Source: Methanococcoides orientis (GTDB lineage: Archaea; Halobacteriota; Methanosarcinia; Methanosarcinales; Methanosarcinaceae). From it: DNA of 64,000 nucleotides. Position 1 is the stretch's first letter; the number at the start of each line of letters is the position of its first letter. A program made the translations under genes and the position numbers. Location of the stretch: the NCBI RefSeq assembly GCF_021184045.1, contig NZ_CP073710.1, forward strand, positions 2,056,685 through 2,120,684. The letters are read 5' to 3'. The notes under the pieces were generated by a model that saw only the letters and a list, made by a program, of their open reading frames with translations, searched no databases and was not told the DNA's origin. This document shows, one piece after another, positions 27,280 to 35,305 of this stretch.

Positions 27280-28413
27280 TCACAATATGTTGATCCTTGT
27301 GCGGTTTCCGGCACTTAGTTCTATTTCGTCGTTAAAGCCTGATTTTGAGTATGCATCAATGATCCGGATAGGAGTATCGATGTCCAGTTCGTCCACAAGA
27401 AGTGCATGATCTCCCCACAATGCTATGCGTATACGTCCGGAGTCATCCGAGACATAGATATTTGAGACCATGTTGGTTGTTCCGTCATCCCTGTCAAATT
27501 CCCTGAGCTCCCCAAGACCTGAAACTGAACCTTCGATAGAATAGGATTCCCCGGGTATTATGTCAGCTATCGGAGTGAAGCTTTCTTTGTATTCTACTTC
27601 TGCATTTGTTTTTCTGAGGACACTATTATTTCCGATCTGGATCTCGACCTGCTGGCTGAAGTTGTTCATTTTGGCATATCCGTTTATGATCTCAACAGCA
27701 TCATCAAGGTTCAGGGCACTGGCAGAATCTACCTTTTCATCCCATAATGTCACACGTATCTTTCCGGTCTCATCACCAATGAGTATGTTACCGACCCGTC
27801 CCTGGCTACCATCTTTCTTCTGGAACGTCCTGACATCTGATATGTCAAGCAACTTTCCGGATACGTTGATGTCTCCCATACCATCCTTGATCTCAGATAT
27901 CTTCTGTGAGTCCAGCCTGACCTCGATCTCCTGGTCGGTCTTATTCATCACACCATACTTTCCGATGTTGATCTCAGTGCCGGAATATCCATCCTTTGCA
28001 TAGCCACTGATCTCCATGCAGTCCCCTACTTCCACACTTCCATTCTTGATAAGCTCAGCACGCTCGTCCCAGAGTGTAAGCCTGATAGAACCGGTCTCAT
28101 CAGCTACCATGACGTTACCGACCCTTCCGGTGGTGCCGTCATTCCTGTTAAACTCACGTACATCAAATACTGAGACTACCTTTGCAACGAAGTTGACATT
28201 ACCGATCTCAGGGGTTATGTCCTTTATTTTGATAACTTCCTTTGCGGTATCCGTGACACCAAGGTCATGGGCAACAAGCATTGCCGCTGTCTTAGTATCA
28301 CAAAGGCCGCTCATCTGATCGACCTTTTCATCGACCTTCTTTCGAAAATCATCTTCGCTGATAATGCCTCCAAGCTTATTGTAGATCTCAGTTATATCGT
28401 CCATTGATGACAC
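27280..28413 (-). CDS. RPA-like single-stranded DNA-binding protein (three OB folds)
   Basis: 377 residues. After an N-terminal helical part of about 70 residues come three OB folds, each with the repeated signature F-R-x-DG-x-x-GRVGN followed by DETGxIRxTLWDE (around 85, 195 and 295; the third is more diverged, DDGTTNMVSNIYVSDDSG). This is the Methanosarcina RPA layout without a zinc finger. It would protect single-stranded DNA in replication and repair. First gene of a leftward series that continues with the CBS array; divergent from kptA. Confidence 0.9.
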   Translation of the reverse strand: MSSMDDITEIYNKLGGIISEDDFRKKVDEKVDQMSGLCDTKTAAMLVAHDLGVTDTAKEVIKIKDITPEIGNVNFVAKVVSVFDVREFNRNDGTTGRVGNVMVADETGSIRLTLWDERAELIKNGSVEVGDCMEISGYAKDGYSGTEINIGKYGVMNKTDQEIEVRLDSQKISEIKDGMGDINVSGKLLDISDVRTFQKKDGSQGRVGNILIGDETGKIRVTLWDEKVDSASALNLDDAVEIINGYAKMNNFSQQVEIQIGNNSVLRKTNAEVEYKESFTPIADIIPGESYSIEGSVSGLGELREFDRDDGTTNMVSNIYVSDDSGRIRIALWGDHALLVDELDIDTPIRIIDAYSKSGFNDEIELSAGNRTRINIL

Positions 28414-28669
28414 CTGTGAATAGGTTCTTAGAACATGGGTTCCCAGAACTGTTTAGAATATATGTGATATGTAAAGCAATTTGTTCGTCCTCTATTCTGC
28501 AATAGCGTGAACTCCGATTAAGTTTAATCCGATATGATATAATCCTAACGAAAGATACGTTCTAGTTTTCTTATATCATCTTCAGGAATCATGTTTATAT
28601 CCGGCTTCCTGTAAACGGGATCGTGGATAAAGTTATATTAACTATTAAATGCATCTGCAATTAGATAGC

Positions 28670-29299
28670 ATGATTCGAAAATGTAAAGAGCATGGATACT
28701 TCAGAGGCGAAGTTTGTCCTGATTGCGGCAAAAGTGGCAGGTATGTACTGGATGACGAACGTGAAGAACGCCTTGGAAGGTTCGTTTCAGGTGCCTTGAG
28801 ACATTTCCCGGATGATGTAGGTCTTACAATGGATAAGCAGGGCTGGGTCGACATGGACCTGCTTTGTGATCTTATGGAACGCCGCTACAGGTGGGCAAGC
28901 AGGGAGCGCCTTATATCACTTGTAGAATCTGACGTTAAGAACAGGTATGAGATAACAGATTCCGGAATAAGAGCAAGATACGGTCATTCTGTAGATGTGG
29001 AACTGGATTATCCTGAGAATGAATTGCCTTACCTGTACTACGGTGTCAGCCAGGAAGAAGTTGACATGCTTCTTGATGCCGGTATTACCCCACTCAGGCA
29101 AACATACGTGCATCTTAGCACAACTCCTGAAAAAGCTACGGAATCAGCATCAGTTCACACAGAGAATCCGGTTGTACTTGAGATCGATGCGGATGAGGCA
29201 CAAAATGACGGCATAGAGTTCATGGCCGTTAACGATGACATCGTTCTGACCGAATCTGTACCGCCTGAATATCTGAGCATTGTGGAAATTGAAGATTGA
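28670..29299 (+). CDS. kptA: RNA 2'-phosphotransferase (Tpt1/KptA)
   Basis: Removes an internal RNA 2'-phosphate by transferring it to NAD+. 209 residues from the ATG at 28670; the ATG at 28649 is in frame, but a TATA box at 28633-28640 puts the transcript start near 28663. An N-terminal zinc motif (CKEHGY...CPDCGK) precedes the Tpt1 core: SGALRHFPDDVGL, QGWVDMDLL, GIRARYGHS and PLRQTYVHLS, which hold the expected Arg-His, Arg and Arg residues. The usual LYHGT reads LYYGV here. Convergent with rtcA, 10 nt apart, so two RNA-end enzymes are neighbours. Confidence 0.88.
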   Translation: MIRKCKEHGYFRGEVCPDCGKSGRYVLDDEREERLGRFVSGALRHFPDDVGLTMDKQGWVDMDLLCDLMERRYRWASRERLISLVESDVKNRYEITDSGIRARYGHSVDVELDYPENELPYLYYGVSQEEVDMLLDAGITPLRQTYVHLSTTPEKATESASVHTENPVVLEIDADEAQNDGIEFMAVNDDIVLTESVPPEYLSIVEIED

Positions 29300-29309
29300 A
29301 CAAATTTGT

Positions 29310-30305
29310 TCATATCACCAATATTTCCATCATATTATCCTTTTTTTGTATCTTGAACTTCACATCAAGGAACTGTTCTGTGACCCAGATGTTCGTTGCT
29401 GTATGAGATGATATCTCTCTTACTGTTAGTGAACCGCCTTTTGCCAGTCCCAGATAGGGTATAAGCTGGTCTGCAAGATGTACATCTACAGAAGAGTGGC
29501 TTGAGAGCTCGTCCAGAAGTTCCGTAGCTGCCTGAGAACCGACCTTTTCAGCAGGTAATCCTCTTTTTCCCGGAACATATGCACCTTTCATTCCACAGTA
29601 TAATGTTATTCCACTTCCTGTGGATGGACATTCGGCACATTCAGTTAGGATGTAGCAGTCATATCCGGCTTTTTCAATTATATCCTTTGCAGAATCTGCC
29701 TGACGGTTTGCAACATGCTCAGGAAGGTTTGAGCAGTGCGATATACCAAGTATATCCCCGGTCTCTTCTGTAAAGTCATAGGGTTTTGGTCCTGATGGGC
29801 TTATAGTTGCATGAACAACTCCGCCACCACGGGGATAGTATCCTCTTTTGCGAGTATCTATCTCACATCTGTACCCCATCTTTGACATTGCTTTCAGTGT
29901 GACATTCTCAAGGTAATCAATACTTGGAGCCCACGAAACGTCTGTCCCTCCGATAATGTTCAGCTCGAGATCAATGTCAGAATATGCTGCAGCCGGCATG
30001 ATACATTGAAGCAGAAGAGCTATGCTACCAGCGGTGCCGATATCAATATTATAGTAACCCCCCTTCACTTCCTGTGGAGAAAAAGTGACACTTGTAGAAC
30101 CAATGCTAACTCCTTCCACAGTGGCACCACAGATAAGGGCAGCTGTTTCTATTGCTTTTACGTGCTGGGCTGAAAGGCCTGGCTTTGGGCGGTTGCTGCG
30201 TATGTCAGTGATGTGCACCGCTTTCCCTGTTACTGCTGAAAGTGCCACTGATGTCCTTAATATCTGGCCGCCGCCTTCACCGTAGGACCCGTCGATATGG
30301 ATCAT
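29310..30305 (-). CDS. rtcA: RNA 3'-terminal phosphate cyclase
   Basis: Converts RNA 3'-phosphates to 2',3'-cyclic ends using ATP. The 331-residue product begins with the family motif IDGSYGEGGGQILRTS and has NRPKPGLSAQHVKA, the RGYYPRGGG segment, and a C-terminal GSLTVREISSHTATNIWV with the His of the adenylylation site. It is followed by kptA on the opposite strand and preceded by an oxidoreductase gene 52 nt away on the same strand. Confidence 0.95.
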   Translation of the reverse strand: MIHIDGSYGEGGGQILRTSVALSAVTGKAVHITDIRSNRPKPGLSAQHVKAIETAALICGATVEGVSIGSTSVTFSPQEVKGGYYNIDIGTAGSIALLLQCIMPAAAYSDIDLELNIIGGTDVSWAPSIDYLENVTLKAMSKMGYRCEIDTRKRGYYPRGGGVVHATISPSGPKPYDFTEETGDILGISHCSNLPEHVANRQADSAKDIIEKAGYDCYILTECAECPSTGSGITLYCGMKGAYVPGKRGLPAEKVGSQAATELLDELSSHSSVDVHLADQLIPYLGLAKGGSLTVREISSHTATNIWVTEQFLDVKFKIQKKDNMMEILVI

Positions 30306-30357
30306 TGGCAGTTCCTCATTTTTGTCACTCCATCAATTCTTTCCATATTATTCCTCA

Positions 30358-31725
30358 TTATTCTCCATTATTGTTCCTCATTTTCCTGAAAGCGTCCTTT
30401 ACAGCATAGAGAAGAGGATCTACAACAGTGGCAACCGGTGGTGCATAGCAGGTTTCCATTGTGAGCATTTCATCTACTGTGGTCTTTTTCTTGATCATGA
30501 AAGCAAGGCTGTCGATCCGTTCCTTAACTCCGTCTTTGGCTATGACCTGTGCACCCACAAGATATTGTTCCCTGAAAAGAAGTTTGATATGGATATCACT
30601 GCTACCAGGATAGAAGGTTGCATGCGTTACTCCTTTGGCATAGCCTGTTACTATCCCAATGTCTTCTGTTTCTGCTTTTCTGGAAGTCAATCCCACAGAA
30701 CCGATCAGGAGATCTCCTGCAACATAAACACTGGGTCCGAGAACAGGTCCTAATGTTGTTCCTTTACCACAGATGTTGTCTGCTATTACGGTAGCCATAC
30801 GTCTTGCTACCGGTGCCAGTTGGATCATGTTTTTCTTTCCTGTGACAAGTTCGGTAACTTCAGAGCAGTCACCGCCGGCAAAGACATCAGTTGAGAAATT
30901 GTTATGGATCCGGACCTGAAGATTATCATTGGTGACCAGACCACCTCTTTCACCAACGGAAATGCCTGCTTCTTTTGCAATTTCTATGTCCGGAATTATC
31001 CCGGTACTAATAATAACTACATCTGCAGGAACTTTTTCTTTTGAAAGGACAACATATTCAGCTTTTTTCTCTCCTTCAATTCTTTCCGGGATCTCTCCTG
31101 TGATAAGATCGACTCCTATGGAAGTAAGGTAGCCTTTAACTATCTCCGACATGTCAGTATCGATCAGTCGCGAGAGTACCGAGGAGCTACGATTGATAAG
31201 TCTTGTAGGTATGCCGCGTTTTGCAGTTCCTGCAGCGATTTCTACCCCAATGGCACCAGCGCCGATGACAACAACATTCTCAGCAGAAAGGAGTGCACTT
31301 TCTATTTTCATACCATCAGATAGCGTTTGGAGGGTGAATACACCGTCCAGCTCAAGGGAAGCCTGCAGATGAGAAGGAATGCGATGGATTCCACCGGTGG
31401 CGATGACAAGTTTCTCAAAGCCGATATCCCTGTCCTCCAGTTTAATCTTTTTTTCGTTAAGGTCTATTTCTTTTGCTTCTGTTTCCAGCAGGATATCGAT
31501 TCCCATTTTATCAAAGAAATCCGGGGTTCTTACGATGAGAGAATCAAAATCCCGTACCTTGCCGGAAAGCTTGAAAGGTATTCCACATTCGCTGTAGGAT
31601 ACATGACTGTCCTTTGAAATAACAATAACAGAAAGATCACGGCATCGTCTCACACGTGTGGCGGTTGACATTCCGGTGGCTCCTCCACCTAGAATGGCAA
31701 CATCGTATTTTGTAATATCTTTCAT
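30358..31725 (-). CDS. FAD/NAD(P)-dependent oxidoreductase (NADH oxidase / CoA-disulfide reductase family)
   Basis: 455 residues with the N-terminal FAD site GGGATGMSTATRVRR, the redox-active single cysteine in SYSECGIPFKLSG (about residue 47), the NAD site GAGAIGVEIAAG, the second FAD motif VFAGGDCSEV and a C-terminal dimerisation domain. Members reduce oxygen, CoA disulfide or polysulfide, using a cysteine sulfenic acid or mixed disulfide. The exact substrate is unknown. It is probably part of oxidative or sulfur stress response. Confidence 0.87.
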   Translation of the reverse strand: MKDITKYDVAILGGGATGMSTATRVRRCRDLSVIVISKDSHVSYSECGIPFKLSGKVRDFDSLIVRTPDFFDKMGIDILLETEAKEIDLNEKKIKLEDRDIGFEKLVIATGGIHRIPSHLQASLELDGVFTLQTLSDGMKIESALLSAENVVVIGAGAIGVEIAAGTAKRGIPTRLINRSSSVLSRLIDTDMSEIVKGYLTSIGVDLITGEIPERIEGEKKAEYVVLSKEKVPADVVIISTGIIPDIEIAKEAGISVGERGGLVTNDNLQVRIHNNFSTDVFAGGDCSEVTELVTGKKNMIQLAPVARRMATVIADNICGKGTTLGPVLGPSVYVAGDLLIGSVGLTSRKAETEDIGIVTGYAKGVTHATFYPGSSDIHIKLLFREQYLVGAQVIAKDGVKERIDSLAFMIKKKTTVDEMLTMETCYAPPVATVVDPLLYAVKDAFRKMRNNNGE

Positions 31726-31961
31726 AAGATAAGTTCGACAGCCTGGTTAATAGATTTTTGTACAGGACCTGACTAACATTTAGTAATTTTAAAAATGTAT
31801 GGATAAGCAACGTATGGGATGATCAATGCAAGAATGATGTTAAGGATGTATGGAATAAGAATGCAATAGTGATGTTAATAGAGTGTAAAATTATTCAAGA
31901 ATGTGTAAAATAAGCAATTGAAGAATGATGTTAAGAGTATGTAGAAAAAGATGAAGTTATC

Positions 31962-32040
31962 GACGAGCGAGTTTGGGGAGTGGGGGGTTATTGTAGCAAA
32001 AAATAATGTGTCCCGCTCGTCTTAATGCTGCTACATTATT
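31962..32040. repeat. Nested inverted repeats
   Basis: GACGAGCG (31962-31969) pairs with CGCTCGTC (32014-32021), 8 bp. A second pairing, AATAATGT (32002-32009) with ACATTATT (32033-32040), is mutually exclusive with the first because it crosses it; a third, GTAGCA near 31993 with TGCTAC near 32028, also crosses the first. Competing stems of this kind are seen in RNA switches and terminators. Confidence 0.5.
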
Positions 32041-32686
32041 ATTCTATATATACATGTTGGTATGTCTTATTGTAAATTTCTACGCAATGAACCTAATACA
32101 TTTCTTTACATTATTCCTTTCTGGATAATGCAAGACAAAATACATTGTTTTCAAATATAAACTTTATTTGTCATGAGGACAATTTAGACTGTTTTATTAT
32201 AATCGTGTTGCAGAGATATTCTGGAAAGTTGAAAACCACAAGGTTATTAAACTGTAAGAACTAATTAGCCTATTGTGATCGAAGTAAGATCACGTCATAA
32301 GTAAAATTTAATTGGTTTATCAAAAATCCCATTGGGTGCTTTATCTAATGGGGGTAAGCAGATCATCAAAATATAATCTGAATCATATTCATGGTCACAC
32401 TATTGGGAAAATAGTTGTGCCACATCACATAATACAAACATAGGGAGTTATCTAAAGGACCAGGTTTCATTCATATCTTATTGGAATTGAACCACCGGCA
32501 TCTTAGATCTAGTATCATATTGTTCCATAATCGTTCAAACGGTTCAAGTAAATAAATGCCGGAACGTTCACAAATAAGGCCATGGCATAGCTACATGCTG
32601 AGAATGTAGATATTTTGCCAGCCATTAGGCGGTCAGGCCTGTGGACTATCCGGATAGTTGATACATTACTTGTTAGTTTGAACAAA

Positions 32687-32763
32687 GAAGAACCTCCTTA
32701 ATGGGATTGCTTAAGAACAAGCATCCTGATGGTCAGGATACAGTAGCCGATAAGTAGTTCTTC
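32687..32763 (+). ncRNA. Candidate three-way-junction RNA element before dnaG
   Basis: Closing stem GAAGAAC (32687-32693) with GTTCTTC (32757-32763), 7 bp. It encloses hairpin TGCTT-aagaac-AAGCA (32708-32723) and hairpin ATCCTGA-tgg-TCAGGAT (32723-32739). The element ends about 115 nt before the dnaG ATG. Either strand could form it. No known RNA family is recognised. Confidence 0.4.
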
Positions 32764-32880
32764 CCTTGATCTTCGAGATCCTATATTTGTGTTATGTCCG
32801 AATGATTCTGTTTTGCTGTTCTGTTTACGTTCGGGTACTGTCTAAAAGGCAATATACCACACACAAATGGAGACTTACAT

Positions 32881-34221
32881 ATGCAAAATACTGATACAAC
32901 TAAATATATCATTCATTCAAAGATCAATGCTGATGGGATAATCGAACGTCCGGATATAGTCGGTGCGATCTTTGGTCAGACCGAGGGTTTGCTGGGTTCA
33001 GACCTTGACCTGCGCGACCTGCAGAAAACAGGACGAATTGGCAGGATCGAGGTCTCAGTTGCTGCAAAAGGCGGCAAGACCAGAGGTAACATCTTCATAC
33101 CATCCAGTCTTGACAGGGTTGAGACATCAATACTTGCAGCATCCCTTGAGACCATCGACAGGGTTGGTCCATGCACTGCAAAGATCGAGGTATCACAGGT
33201 CGAAGATGTCCGTGCTACAAAGAGGAGACAGATCATAGACCGTGCAAAATACATTCTTACCGACATGTTCGATGAGAACCTTCCTGAGTCACAGGAGATC
33301 GCAGATGAAGTTCGCCAGTCAGTCCGTATCGAAGAGATGGAGTACTATGGCAAGAACAAGATTCCATGTGGTCCAAATGTGCTTGATTCAGATGCTATTG
33401 TGGTCGTTGAGGGCAGGGCAGATGTCCTGAACCTTTTGAGATACGGCATCAAGAATACAATTTGTGTTGGCGGGACCAACGTTCCTCCTGAAGTTGCTGA
33501 ACTTACAAAGAAGAAGACAGTAACTGCATTCACCGATGGTGACCGTGGAGGAAAGCTCATCATTAAAGAGCTTTTGCAGGTTGCAGATATTGATTATATT
33601 GCACGTGCTCCTGATGGAAAGAGCGTGGAAGACCTTGTACAGAGGGAGATCGTACGTTCCCTGAGACAGAAGATCCCTGTAGAGCAGGCTCTTGAAAGCT
33701 ATAGCATAAAGGGAGAGGTCAAGCCAGCCAAAGAAGAAAAGCCGGCCAAAACAGGCAGGATCACACGTTTGCCAAAGCGCAAGGAAAGAGTTAAAGGTGA
33801 GCTTTCAAGGCCATCTGCAGGTGCACAGAAAGTGGAGAAGAAGGCAGAACGTTCTGAGGAAGAGCCTAAACAGGTAAAACCGGCAAGAAAAGTTCAACCA
33901 GCTAAACCGGCTAAACCAGCTCAGATATCTCCGCAGGCCCGCAGGTTCAAGCCTCATTCCGATGCACTTCTCGGTACTCTTGGAGCCAGGCTTCTGGATT
34001 CAAAGGATGAGGTAATTGAGGAGACCGCAGTCCGCGATCTTGTCAACACTCTCAAAGAGACCAGTGATAGCATCAAGACAGTTGTTTTTGATGGTGTAGT
34101 AACGCAGCGCATCCTTGACATCGCATCAGACAAAGGTATCGAGAACCTTATTGGTGTAAAGAAAGGTAACATTGCTAAGAGTCCTGCGACCGTCAATGTT
34201 CTAACAGCAGCAGATTTTTGA
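32881..34221 (+). CDS. dnaG: Archaeal DnaG-like primase
   Basis: 446 residues with a Toprim domain ([13 protein letters not shown] with the catalytic Glu at about 179, and TDGDRGGK), flanked by the archaeal N-terminal domain. In archaea DnaG is found in the RNA exosome and can also act as primase. A Lys/Pro/Ala-rich linker (about 280-350, repeats of KPAKxxKPA and QPAKPAKPA) joins the Toprim part to a conserved C-terminal domain. The linker is longer and more repetitive than I expect for thermophile relatives. The start codon follows a 1.15-kb non-coding region. Confidence 0.95.
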   Translation: MQNTDTTKYIIHSKINADGIIERPDIVGAIFGQTEGLLGSDLDLRDLQKTGRIGRIEVSVAAKGGKTRGNIFIPSSLDRVETSILAASLETIDRVGPCTAKIEVSQVEDVRATKRRQIIDRAKYILTDMFDENLPESQEIADEVRQSVRIEEMEYYGKNKIPCGPNVLDSDAIVVVEGRADVLNLLRYGIKNTICVGGTNVPPEVAELTKKKTVTAFTDGDRGGKLIIKELLQVADIDYIARAPDGKSVEDLVQREIVRSLRQKIPVEQALESYSIKGEVKPAKEEKPAKTGRITRLPKRKERVKGELSRPSAGAQKVEKKAERSEEEPKQVKPARKVQPAKPAKPAQISPQARRFKPHSDALLGTLGARLLDSKDEVIEETAVRDLVNTLKETSDSIKTVVFDGVVTQRILDIASDKGIENLIGVKKGNIAKSPATVNVLTAADF

Positions 34222-34275
34222 TCTTTTAAGGGGATTTACTCCCTTTTACTTCTCTTTTTTCTTTTTTCCCTCTAT
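34222..34275 (+). terminator. T-rich terminator after dnaG
   Basis: Several T-rich tracts (from about 34237 to 34268) right after the dnaG stop codon, consistent with archaeal termination. Confidence 0.5.
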
Positions 34276-34435
34276 TGTGCATTATTATTCATAAAAATTA
34301 AATCGAAAAAGGTTTATATGATGATGCAGAAGGGGATTGCCGCGAAAAATGGTTTTATTTGAGTTTTTAGTTTATTATATTGCAGCCCGCTCTTACGCAG
34401 TGCTGTCGTATAAAAAATGAATATGGATAAAAACC

Positions 34436-34723
34436 ATGCACAAAGATGAATTGATTCAATTGCATACATTGCTGGCTCAAATAAAGAGGCATCTGGAAAC
34501 CCAGGACACTGATCATGACTTTTCTGAGTACCAGTCGCTTGCCATAAGTCCTGTGCACATCCATCGAAGCAAGGCAGAGCACAAACATGCTATATTCGTA
34601 CTCGGTAACCATCTTGCATCAATAATGTCAGAAGATGAGCTTTCAGGTATTGGCAGGACCTCCACCAGAATGCAGGAATTTGCAAAACGTACCAGCAGGA
34701 ATGTTTCCGGTAGCAACAATTAA
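34436..34723 (+). CDS. UPF0058 family protein
   Basis: 95-residue conserved archaeal protein (MHKDELIQLHTLLAQIKRHLE at the start, then VHIHRSKAEHKHAIFVLG). Largely helical. The family has no established function. It is a single gene in a gap between dnaG and a convergent acetyltransferase; a TATA-like TTTATATGATG at 34311-34321 lies about 120 nt upstream. Confidence 0.85.
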   Translation: MHKDELIQLHTLLAQIKRHLETQDTDHDFSEYQSLAISPVHIHRSKAEHKHAIFVLGNHLASIMSEDELSGIGRTSTRMQEFAKRTSRNVSGSNN

Positions 34724-34768
34724 ATGCTGTCGGGTAGCCTGATCTCATTTCAGGTGTAAAACATATCC

Positions 34769-35239
34769 TTAAAGGCTAGCTTGGATGCTATTAACCCAGC
34801 AGAGAGGAGAAAGCTGCTTCTTCATTATGATGGCATTCTCTCCGTCTGAATAGTATCTCTGTTCTACCCAGCATGCTATGAATCCCATATCCTGATATAG
34901 CTTTTTAGCTATGTGATTGCTGGGTCTTACTTCAAGGCTGGCAGACTTTAATCCCTGCTGCTGGAACGCGTTCAGTATGGTTTGCATAAGCTGGCTTCCG
35001 ATTCCTCTTCCTTTATACTCTTCTTTAACTGCCAGTGAAAAGACACGGCCTTCTGTAAATGCAGATCGATATCCTATGACAAAACCCACGATCCTGTTGT
35101 TAATGGAGGCGACAAAGAACCCGTCTTTGTTCATTTCATAGAAATTCATATAGACAAAAGGATTGTGTTCTGTGAAAGCCTCCATTTCAATGTTCAGAAC
35201 ATCTTCAAAATCATAAGGTTCAAACTGTCTGATGATCAT
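34769..35239 (-). CDS. rimI: GNAT acetyltransferase, RimI-like
   Basis: 156 residues with the acetyl-CoA motif VKEEYKGRGIGSQLMQ (Q/RxxGxG/A) and the LEVRPSNHIAKKLYQDMGF segment typical of RimI, which acetylates N-termini of ribosomal and other proteins. The C-terminus beyond KKQLSPLC is specific to this protein. Upstream gene arcS is not in the same direction of entry: arcS also lies on the minus strand but downstream in sequence, so this gene follows arcS by 66 nt in transcription order. Confidence 0.85.
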   Translation of the reverse strand: MIIRQFEPYDFEDVLNIEMEAFTEHNPFVYMNFYEMNKDGFFVASINNRIVGFVIGYRSAFTEGRVFSLAVKEEYKGRGIGSQLMQTILNAFQQQGLKSASLEVRPSNHIAKKLYQDMGFIACWVEQRYYSDGENAIIMKKQLSPLCWVNSIQASL

Positions 35240-35305
35240 CAGGAAATATAATGTTCTTTTTCTTAAAAAGAATATTGAAAAAAAAGAAGAAAAGGATCTT
35301 GAAGA

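Larger units (their letters stand above)
31726..32880. other. 1.15-kb non-coding region with inverted repeats before dnaG
   Basis: No plausible gene. The left part (31831-31945) carries three degenerate copies of a GAATGATGTTAAG-like unit, the outer two about 91 nt apart. At 31962-32040 several competing inverted repeats occur. A TATA-like TATATATA lies at 32045-32052. The right part (about 32280-32830) has a more even base composition and many hairpins: CCCATT/AATGGG (32327-32332/32348-32353), CTACAT/ATGTAG (32592-32597/32605-32610), the palindrome ACTATCCGGATAGT (32645-32658), and a three-way-junction-like element at 32687-32763. It could be a long dnaG leader or an independent RNA. Confidence 0.55.

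Noticed and set aside
32280-32830. RNase P RNA or SRP 7S RNA
   Set aside because: The hallmark RNase P P4 strand and the GGTCAGGCCCGGAAGGGAGCAGCC-type SRP domain (only a short GGTCAGGCC-like piece is seen) are not both present.
31726-32880. CRISPR array or mobile element
   Set aside because: Repeats are too few and too degenerate, with no regular spacers, no transposase and no terminal inverted repeats with target duplications.
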